Source of the DNA: an uncultured Thiotrichaceae bacterium
GTDB taxonomy: Bacteria; Pseudomonadota; Gammaproteobacteria; Thiotrichales; Thiotrichaceae
Reading direction: 5' to 3'
Length of the DNA stretch: 5,004 bases
Assembly (NCBI GenBank): GCA_938038645.1
Contig: CALHTA010000130.1
Coordinates: 1 to 5,004, forward strand
Shown here: positions 1-5,004 of the stretch, in pieces
Numbering within the stretch: the first letter of the stretch is position 1
Layout of the letters: each line of letters opens with the position of its first letter
Made by a program: the position numbers and the translations under genes
Notes under the pieces: model-generated
Database searches by the model: none
Told to the model about the DNA's origin: nothing
What the model saw: only the letters and a program-made list of their open reading frames with translations

Positions 1-788
1 TGTGCAACAACGGGCCCTTCAAAGCGTAGCGCAATATCAATCCACGGGGCGTATTTAGGCTTTTTGTGAAACTCCATGTCCGCGCAGTTCTGACTGCCGC
101 AGTAGGTGATTTTATTGTCGATTAAGGTGATTTTGCGGTGGTTTCTCAAATCAAGACGGCTGAACAGTATGGTTTTGATAATATTATTAAAAGGCAAAGC
201 AACCGACGTTTTTACCCCAGCATCTTTCATCGCTTGCCAGAGTGATGATTTAACCATGCCGTAGGAGCCCAGCGCATCCGCCATGGCTCTACACTCAACC
301 CCTCTCTTTGCTGCTCTGATCAACGCTTGCGCGACATTGGTGCCTGTCTCGTCTTGCAACCAAATGTAATAAAGCACATTGATCGAGACCTCAGCATTAT
401 CCAAATCCTCTATTAAACGCGCACGTGCTGTCGCATCATCCGACATCAACTCTGCGGTATTTCCATGTGTCGTCAGAAAGCCATTGATGGATGCGGCATA
501 GGCAAATGCGGGGCGATAGGTCGAGTCAATTTGCGCTAGGTTTTGAAATTGGCCAAGCGCATTGCCTCCCTCGTTCCGCACTCGCCGGTAGATGCTTCTG
601 GCCTTTTTATTAGCACTAGAGCCGAGATTAACTTCGCCAAACAAGAAATAAACGATGATACCGATGAGCGGTAAAGTGACGATAACCAAAAACCACGCCA
701 AACGTGAGGTGGCTGACATCTCATCTCTTGACAAAACCCTGATAACAATCGCCGAGACAAGAAGGATATAAAGTATGACTATAAACAT
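1..788 (-). CDS. cls: Cardiolipin synthase (ClsA-like, phospholipase D family), N-terminal part
   Basis: Partial gene, cut by the left window edge after 262 codons; family members are about 480 residues, so roughly the C-terminal half, including the second HKD motif, lies outside. Known family role: inner-membrane enzyme that makes cardiolipin from phosphatidylglycerol by phosphatidyl transfer. Seen here: two hydrophobic helices at residues 1-17 and 31-50, the second ending in the typical PLDc_N segment (LPLIGIIVYFLFGE, 39-52); a phospholipase-D core with FYIW-like text at 140-143 (YYIW); and a complete first HKD motif (H217, K219, D224, then G231-S232-N234) preceded by LDLRNHRK, very like E. 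coli ClsA. The ATG at 788 is the first start after an in-frame TAA at 804-806 and gives the expected N-terminal helix; no strong Shine-Dalgarno is visible. It is divergent from the DUF1499 gene, 106 bp away. The cls identity is secure; which Cls paralogue is less so. Confidence 0.93.
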   Translation of the reverse strand, partial: MFIVILYILLVSAIVIRVLSRDEMSATSRLAWFLVIVTLPLIGIIVYFLFGEVNLGSSANKKARSIYRRVRNEGGNALGQFQNLAQIDSTYRPAFAYAASINGFLTTHGNTAELMSDDATARARLIEDLDNAEVSINVLYYIWLQDETGTNVAQALIRAAKRGVECRAMADALGSYGMVKSSLWQAMKDAGVKTSVALPFNNIIKTILFSRLDLRNHRKITLIDNKITYCGSQNCADMEFHKKPKYAPWIDIALRFEGPVVA

Positions 789-827
789 GCTGATCCAAGA
801 GGTTTAGCTCGTTGATGTGGGGTATCG

Positions 828-858
828 TTGCCGACAATATCAACATTTGCTTTATACT
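828..858 (+). promoter_or_regulatory. Candidate sigma-70 promoter for the DUF1499 gene
   Basis: A good -10 hexamer TATACT lies at 853-858, 37 bp before the ATG at 895. Upstream, CCGACA (831-836, 16-bp spacer) matches the last four bases of TTGACA, and TTGCCG (828-833, 19-bp spacer) is a poorer alternative. The same AT block read on the minus strand gives TATAAA (856 down to 851), so it may also serve the divergent cardiolipin synthase gene, although no convincing -35 was found in that direction. Assigned by eye only. Confidence 0.4.
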
Positions 859-894
859 AGCAAGTCTTTGAAACTTTTACTCGGATCGCCTTAA

Positions 895-1347
895 ATGAAA
901 AGCCTCCTCACAGTCATCGTCGTTTTCGCCGTTGTTATCACCATCTACTTTGCCTATCTATCGCTTACTGACAAAGCACCAGACACGGCATTAATCGAAG
1001 GCAAGCTACGCCCCTGCCCTGACACCCCAAACTGCGTCAGTAGCGAAACAACGGGGGAGAAATTTATTGAGGCGTTAAAACCATCTAACAGTGCAGAACT
1101 TGACGCACTGTGGGACAAGTCGATTACAGCCCTTAGCAATATGGGTGGGAAAGTTGAAAAGCAGGAAGATGGGTTCGTATGGGCAACCTTCCAATCCAAG
1201 CTCTTCAAGTTCACTGATGACGTTGAGATGCGTAAAGACACTGAAACTGGCGTCATTCAAATACGCTCAAGTTCACGTTCTGGAAAATCAGATTTGGGTG
1301 TTAACCGCAAGCGCGTTGAAGCTTTAAGAGCGGCTATAGGCTCATAA
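895..1347 (+). CDS. DUF1499 family membrane-anchored protein
   Basis: Complete 150-residue protein of the DUF1499 family, whose biochemical function is not established. Residues 3-22 form one strongly hydrophobic segment (an uncleaved signal anchor or signal peptide), so the rest is probably periplasmic. The family signatures are all present: CPDTPNC followed by VSS (41-50, with cysteines 41 and 47), a central FKFTDDVE strand (105-112), and the C-terminal block RSSSRSGKSDLGVNRKR (124-140) leading into VEALR. There is no lipobox cysteine after the hydrophobic stretch, so a lipoprotein is unlikely. The start at 895 is chosen because it gives the full anchor; the preceding ribosome-binding site is weak (CGGA at 882-885). 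The gene is followed within 10 bp by a strong hairpin and appears monocistronic. The two cysteines could form a disulfide, which is inference. Family assignment is firm; role unknown. Confidence 0.9.
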   Translation: MKSLLTVIVVFAVVITIYFAYLSLTDKAPDTALIEGKLRPCPDTPNCVSSETTGEKFIEALKPSNSAELDALWDKSITALSNMGGKVEKQEDGFVWATFQSKLFKFTDDVEMRKDTETGVIQIRSSSRSGKSDLGVNRKRVEALRAAIGS

Positions 1348-1356
1348 CTTTAGAAC

Positions 1357-1445
1357 GAGGTCATCGGGTGTTTTCAATTAGACTTCGCCAAGCTGCGCTT
1401 GGGAGGCGCCTAATTGAAGACGCCCGATGACCTCTTTTATATTTT
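1357..1445 (+). terminator. Long-stem rho-independent terminator between convergent genes
   Basis: Arms at 1357-1381 and 1410-1434 pair over all 25 positions, with only two U-G wobbles (1369/1422 and 1372/1419). The 28-nt apical part holds a further small stem, CCAAGC (1388-1393) with GCTTGG (1397-1402). A T-rich stretch, CTCTTTTATATTTT, follows from 1432 and reaches the stop codon of the opposing gene. The wobbles pair only in plus-strand RNA (they become A-C mismatches in the minus transcript), and the left side lacks an equivalent T-run. It is therefore best read as the terminator of the DUF1499 gene. It may still slow or stop transcription from the opposite gene, which runs straight into it. 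Confidence 0.82.
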
Positions 1446-3864
1446 AAGCTCTGAGTCTTGCGCCGGATGGGTCGAATTTGGGTTCGCTTAGCAGCCTTGC
1501 TCTGTGAGGCTTACCTAGTATCATCACATCATATTCAGTTCGGCCATCTAGATATGGCGCTTTGATAAATCCGAGTGCTAACGATGCACCCACACTGTGC
1601 CCATAAGCCCCTGAAGAAACTTGCCCACAAGGCTCACCATCTGTAGTGAAGATCGGTTCTCCGCCACTGGCATCAGCATTCTCGACATCAATCTCCAAAC
1701 AAATTAACTCCCAACGTGGTGCTTCGTCCTTGATTGCCACATAGGCTTCGCGGCCTAAGAATTCTGGCTTATCGAGTTTAATTAATCGGTCTAAGCCAAC
1801 TTCCTGCGGCCAGTATTCTGGCGAGTATTCACGCCCCCAGCTCCCATAGCCTTTTTCTATACGTAACGACAAGAGTGAACGTCCACCAATTGGCTCCATA
1901 CCGTGAGGTTTACCGGCGGCCAATAATGCTTCGTACAAAGCAACTTGGTTTGCTTCATCGGTATGCATTTCCCAACCGAGATCACCCGTGAATGACACAC
2001 GCATGGCTAACACATCGATGCCCGCAATTTGAATCTGCTTTGAGCGCATGAATGGGAATGCTTCATTACTCAGGTCAGTATCAGTAAGCGTTTGCAAGAT
2101 CTCTCGCGACTTGGGCCCCGCAACATTGAAACCAACCATGGCTTCTGTTTTGCTTTCAAAGGTAACGCCCGCTGGCATTGGAACGCTGTCGAAGAAACGC
2201 TTGTGATAACGTTCTGCCATGCCCGATCCAATTAGCATGTAGTGATCTTCAGCAAGCTGCGTTACAGTGAAGTCACCGGCTATTCCGCCGCGTACGCCAA
2301 GCAATGGCGCAAGACAACTACGACCAGTAATTCTTGGGACTTTGTTAGCGACAATAAGATCCAACCAATCGCCAGAACCGGCACCTTTTAATTCGTACTT
2401 CGCGAAGTTAGAGATGTCTAGCAGACCTGCCGCTTCGCGTAAGGTATTGCATTCTTTAGCGATATAATCGAAGCAGTTCTGACGCTCAAAGCCATACGTT
2501 TCTTCAACTGAGTTGCCTTCACCAGCAAACCAAAGCGGGTGCTCCCAGCCGTAATTAAGGCCGAAAACCGCGCCCAAAGACTTCTGCTTTTCATAAAGCG
2601 GACGCATTCGCATCGGGCGACCGGCTTCACGTTCTTCATAAGGAAAGTGAATCTTGAAACGATGAGAGTAAGCATCCAGCGCACGGGCTTTAGTAAATGA
2701 TTTGCTCGCCCAGCTGCCGTAACGTGCAACGTCCCAAGGAAACATATCTAGCTCGGTTTCACCTTCCACAATCCACTGAGCCAACAACTTACCGAGTCCA
2801 CCTGATTGACTGAAACCAGGGATAATACCGTTACAGCAATAATAATTTTTTAACTCTGGAACAGGACCAAATAAAGCGGAGCTATCTGGTGACCAAATCA
2901 TTGGGCCATTAATGACACGCTTGATTCCCGTTTCGCCAAGCACCGGCAATCTCTCACAGGCGCGCATCACGTTTTCCGTTATACGATCCAAATCATCAGG
3001 CAACAACTCATGTCCAAAGTCAGTTGGTGTGCCGTTCTCAGCCCAGAATCGACCGTCTTTCTCATACGCGCCAACTAGAAGGCCATGACCTTCCTGACGC
3101 AAGTAATACTCACCATCACGATCTGAAACTGAAGGAAGGCGATGATCAATGCCTTCTAGCTCAGCGATGTTTTCAGTCACAAAGTATTGATGTTCCATGG
3201 TCATCAATGGCAGTTCAAAACCTGCAAGTTTGGCCACTTCACGCCCCCACAAACCAGCGGCATTAACCACGACTTCGGCATGAATCGTGCCTTTGTCTGT
3301 TACCACATCCCAACCGCCATCCGGTCGAGCATTGGTTTCTAAAGCGGGCGTGTGACGGTAGATTTCAGCGCCGTTCATACGAGCGCCTTTCGCGTAAGCA
3401 TGGGTTACACCTGAAGGATCAACACTTCCACCATCCGGCTCTAACATGATGCAGCGGATATCATCATAGTTAACTAGCGGATGCATTTCCTGTGCTTCAG
3501 ATTTAGAAATCTCATAAAAGTCGACACCAAAATACTTTGCTTTCGCCGCTTGAATTCGCAGCTGATGCTCACGCTCCCGGGTTTGAGCTAGGTACAGTGA
3601 CCCTGTCGTAAAGATGCCGCAGCCTTGCTCAGTTTCAGCCTCTAACTCTTTGTAGAGCTGCATGGTGTAGTACTGCAAACGAGAGATATTATTATTGTCA
3701 TGTAAACCATGCACATTGGCCGCTGCGTGCCACGTTGAGCCTGCGGTAAGCTCACTTCGCTCCAGCAACACAACGTCTTTCCAACCCATTTTTGTCAGAT
3801 GATAAAGGATGCTGCAGCCGATCAGACCGCCTCCAATGACAACAACCTGAGCATGATTTTTCAT
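1444..3864 (-). CDS. FAD-dependent oxidoreductase/GcvT fusion, dimethylglycine/sarcosine dehydrogenase family
   Basis: Complete 806-residue flavoenzyme of the dimethylglycine/sarcosine dehydrogenase family, which oxidises N-methyl groups and transfers the carbon to tetrahydrofolate. Domains in order: a DAO-type FAD domain (about 6-365) with Rossmann GGGLIG (11-16) and E35 ending strand 2; a central linker domain (about 370-430); a GcvT aminomethyltransferase domain (about 430-700) and its C-terminal barrel (about 715-800). H46 in GSTWHAA matches the histidine carrying covalent FAD in dimethylglycine dehydrogenase, and HQYFVTE (225-231) is the conserved active-site strand. In the folate domain D531 (GGIAGDF), GWE (630-632) and LRIEKG (667-672) are intact, so one-carbon transfer is probable. 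The ATG at 3864 follows AGGA with an 8-nt gap and precedes the Rossmann strand closely. It is probably cytoplasmic, as there is no signal peptide. It is divergent from an SDR gene. The substrate is unproven; dimethylglycine, sarcosine or another N-methyl compound are all possible. Confidence 0.9.
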   Translation of the reverse strand: MKNHAQVVVIGGGLIGCSILYHLTKMGWKDVVLLERSELTAGSTWHAAANVHGLHDNNNISRLQYYTMQLYKELEAETEQGCGIFTTGSLYLAQTREREHQLRIQAAKAKYFGVDFYEISKSEAQEMHPLVNYDDIRCIMLEPDGGSVDPSGVTHAYAKGARMNGAEIYRHTPALETNARPDGGWDVVTDKGTIHAEVVVNAAGLWGREVAKLAGFELPLMTMEHQYFVTENIAELEGIDHRLPSVSDRDGEYYLRQEGHGLLVGAYEKDGRFWAENGTPTDFGHELLPDDLDRITENVMRACERLPVLGETGIKRVINGPMIWSPDSSALFGPVPELKNYYCCNGIIPGFSQSGGLGKLLAQWIVEGETELDMFPWDVARYGSWASKSFTKARALDAYSHRFKIHFPYEEREAGRPMRMRPLYEKQKSLGAVFGLNYGWEHPLWFAGEGNSVEETYGFERQNCFDYIAKECNTLREAAGLLDISNFAKYELKGAGSGDWLDLIVANKVPRITGRSCLAPLLGVRGGIAGDFTVTQLAEDHYMLIGSGMAERYHKRFFDSVPMPAGVTFESKTEAMVGFNVAGPKSREILQTLTDTDLSNEAFPFMRSKQIQIAGIDVLAMRVSFTGDLGWEMHTDEANQVALYEALLAAGKPHGMEPIGGRSLLSLRIEKGYGSWGREYSPEYWPQEVGLDRLIKLDKPEFLGREAYVAIKDEAPRWELICLEIDVENADASGGEPIFTTDGEPCGQVSSGAYGHSVGASLALGFIKAPYLDGRTEYDVMILGKPHRARLLSEPKFDPSGARLRA

Positions 3865-3872
3865 AAGTGGTT

Positions 3873-3876
3873 TCCT
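3873..3876 (-). promoter_or_regulatory. Ribosome binding site of the flavoprotein gene
   Basis: On the minus strand AGGA (within CAGGAAACC) sits 8 nt before the ATG at 3864. This supports that start over later methionines such as M26, which would lose the FAD-binding glycines. Confidence 0.65.
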
Positions 3877-4126
3877 GTTTTGGCTTGGCCAGTAGTGATC
3901 TTAATTTTGAAGAGGCACTAATGGATAGTACAGCTATTAATTCTGACTAATTCATGATTAAAACTCATCAAAGATTGTCCGAAGCACTCGACTACATATA
4001 TCAATATTGGGACTTTATTTATTACATTGGGGTCTTCATGAATCCAACTTGATATCTACTAGACACAAAGCCCCATTAAGATAAACAATACCAGCAGACG
4101 ATTTAAATAACTCATCTTAACAAACC

Positions 4127-4132
4127 GAGGAG
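4127..4132 (+). promoter_or_regulatory. Ribosome binding site of the SDR gene
   Basis: GAGGAG ends 6 nt before the ATG at 4139. It is the strongest Shine-Dalgarno in the window and fixes the SDR start. Confidence 0.85.
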
Positions 4133-4138
4133 ATTCTT

Positions 4139-4891
4139 ATGAGTGATCAACCCATTGCTTTGATTACTGGCGGTGCACAGGGCATCGGTTACGCCTGCGC
4201 AGAAGCCATTGCTGAAAACGGTGCACGTATAGTGCTGGCTGATATTAATGTTGAAGGCGTTAAAGCCGCTGCAGAAAAGCTTGGTAATGGCACATTAGCG
4301 TTTGGCTGTGACGTTGCGGATCCTGAGCAAATCAACCACCTGTTTGATCAAATTGAAGAGCAACTCGGGCCTGTTTCAATATTGGTTAATAACGCAGGCG
4401 TTGCCAAACCAAATGACTTCTTGGAAACCACCGTCGAAGAGTTCCAATCGGTTATTAATATCAACTTGATCGGTACGTTTGTAGCACTACAACGGGCTGC
4501 TAAAGGAATGGTTGCGAATAAAATTGCTGGTTCGATTGTGAATATGTCATCGATTAACGCTCAGGTTGCGATCCCCTCAATTGCCTCTTACTGCGCCTCT
4601 AAAGGTGGTGTCATGCAGCTGACTAAATCATCATCCCTAGCGCTTGCACCGCATGGCATTCGGGTGAATGCTGTTGGGCCAGGATCGATTGATACGGCAA
4701 TGCTGGCTGGAGTGAATGCTAACCCAGAAGCCATGAAAACGGTGATGTCTCGTACACCGCTGCAACGCATTGGAACGGCACGTGAAATTGGCGATGTGGT
4801 CGCGTTTTTAGCAAGCGATAAGGCAAGCTATGTCACAGGTGAGACTATCTATGTTGATGGTGGACGTTTGGGTATGAATTATACTTGCTGA
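4139..4891 (+). CDS. Short-chain dehydrogenase/reductase (classical SDR)
   Basis: Complete 250-residue NAD(P)-dependent oxidoreductase of the classical SDR family, cytoplasmic, with the usual family length. Seen: cofactor motif TGGAQGIG (10-17); D35 at the end of strand 2 (LADIN), which in this family favours NAD(H) over NADP(H); CDV (57-59) at the adenine pocket; NNAG (84-87); and the full catalytic set N109, S138, Y151 and K155 (YCASK), followed by the PGSIDTAM loop (181-188). The C-terminus ends DGG then RLGMNYTC. Annotation pipelines often call such proteins 3-oxoacyl-ACP reductase or glucose 1-dehydrogenase, but the sequence does not identify a substrate. A fatty-acid FabG is unlikely because no fatty-acid synthesis genes are near and D35 suggests NAD(H). 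It is divergent from the flavoprotein across 274 bp, which suggests, but does not prove, a shared catabolic pathway. The start is fixed by a strong GAGGAG. Confidence 0.92.
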   Translation: MSDQPIALITGGAQGIGYACAEAIAENGARIVLADINVEGVKAAAEKLGNGTLAFGCDVADPEQINHLFDQIEEQLGPVSILVNNAGVAKPNDFLETTVEEFQSVININLIGTFVALQRAAKGMVANKIAGSIVNMSSINAQVAIPSIASYCASKGGVMQLTKSSSLALAPHGIRVNAVGPGSIDTAMLAGVNANPEAMKTVMSRTPLQRIGTAREIGDVVAFLASDKASYVTGETIYVDGGRLGMNYTC

Positions 4892-5004
4892 TTTAGGCTA
4901 TTTTAACTTTGAACCCAAATCGCAAGTTTGTGCTTCATCGTTACTTGGGGTTAACCAAATCATCTGGAAGCGGCTGAATATTTTTTGTCGTGCCCCATTA
5001 AACG
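4892..5004. other. Unassigned tail after the SDR gene
   Basis: There is no recognisable gene in these 113 bp. An imperfect inverted repeat (AACCCAA at 4912-4918 with TTGGGGTT about 30 bases downstream) has no T-run after it in either direction, so it is a poor terminator candidate. Two minus-strand frames are open to the window edge (stops at 4898-4900 and near 4962), and either could be the end of a convergent gene. The stretch is too short to choose. Confidence 0.3.

Larger units (their letters stand above)
3865..4138. promoter_or_regulatory. Divergent control region between flavoprotein and SDR genes
   Basis: This 274-bp AT-rich stretch must carry the promoters of both genes. Candidate elements, all weak: TTGTCC (3975-3980) with TATATC (3997-4002) in the plus direction, 16 bp apart; and TACTAT (3930 down to 3925) as a -10 in the minus direction, without a clear -35. 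A tandem ATTGGG repeat at 4006-4011 and 4026-4031, each followed shortly by CTT, is spaced by 20 bp and could be an operator. No glycine riboswitch core, sigma-54 promoter or strong palindrome was recognised, and no credible gene. Confidence 0.45.

Noticed and set aside
954..1327. Overlapping reading frames inside the DUF1499 gene, on both strands
   Set aside because: They are shadows of a gene with clear family motifs and show no motif of their own. The same applies to extra frames inside the cls, flavoprotein and SDR genes.
1357..1434. Integron attC-like site, suggested by the long imperfect inverted repeat
   Set aside because: The conserved core GTTRRRY and its partner RYYYAAC are absent. 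There is no cassette array or integrase, and a T-rich tail follows, which fits a terminator better.
3921..3950. Nine-codon plus-strand ORF with AGAGG five bases upstream, a possible leader peptide before the SDR gene
   Set aside because: No run of a regulatory amino acid, no attenuator hairpin after it, and no sign that transcription starts upstream of it. Short ORFs like this are common by chance.
3948..3962. AT-rich near-palindrome around TCATGA as an operator
   Set aside because: The symmetry fails at several positions outside the six-base core, so it is no better than expected in AT-rich DNA.
3865..4138. Glycine riboswitch or sigma-54 promoter upstream of the one-carbon genes
   Set aside because: Neither the conserved riboswitch core nor a TGGCAC-N5-TTGC element was found on either strand.
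4898..5004. Two minus-strand frames open to the right edge (about 35 and 14 codons), possible C-termini of a convergent gene
   Set aside because: Both are compatible with chance at this length, neither shows a recognisable motif, and they exclude each other as the obvious choice.

Overview
The window looks like chromosomal DNA of a heterotrophic, moderate-GC Gammaproteobacterium, possibly marine. This is inferred from the style of the proteins (a ClsA-like cardiolipin synthase, a DUF1499 protein, and a dimethylglycine/sarcosine-dehydrogenase-like enzyme beside an SDR). No rRNA, tRNA or other taxonomic marker is present, so the placement is tentative. No mobile element, CRISPR array or RNA gene was seen.

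Layout, left to right. (1) 1-788, minus strand: the N-terminal 262 codons of a cardiolipin synthase, cut by the window edge just after its first HKD motif. (2) 789-894: a short divergent promoter region. (3) 895-1347, plus strand: a small membrane-anchored DUF1499 protein. (4) 1348-1443: a convergent intergenic region almost filled by a 25-bp-stem hairpin with a T-rich tail, read as the DUF1499 terminator. (5) 1444-3864, minus strand: an 806-residue flavoprotein fused to a GcvT-type folate domain, of the dimethylglycine/sarcosine dehydrogenase family. (6) 3865-4138: a 274-bp divergent regulatory region. (7) 4139-4891, plus strand: a complete NAD(H)-type classical short-chain dehydrogenase. (8) 4892-5004: an unassigned tail.

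The cardiolipin synthase and DUF1499 genes are housekeeping or envelope genes with no evident link to the rest. The flavoprotein and the SDR, sharing one control region, look like a small catabolic unit. The flavoprotein would oxidatively demethylate an N-methylated amine and pass the one-carbon unit to tetrahydrofolate. The SDR would oxidise or reduce an alcohol or carbonyl in the same or a neighbouring pathway. The substrate cannot be read from the sequence, and the flavin-attachment loop differs from textbook dimethylglycine and sarcosine dehydrogenases. This pair is the most interesting part of the window. I saw no clear evidence of a wholly new type of system.
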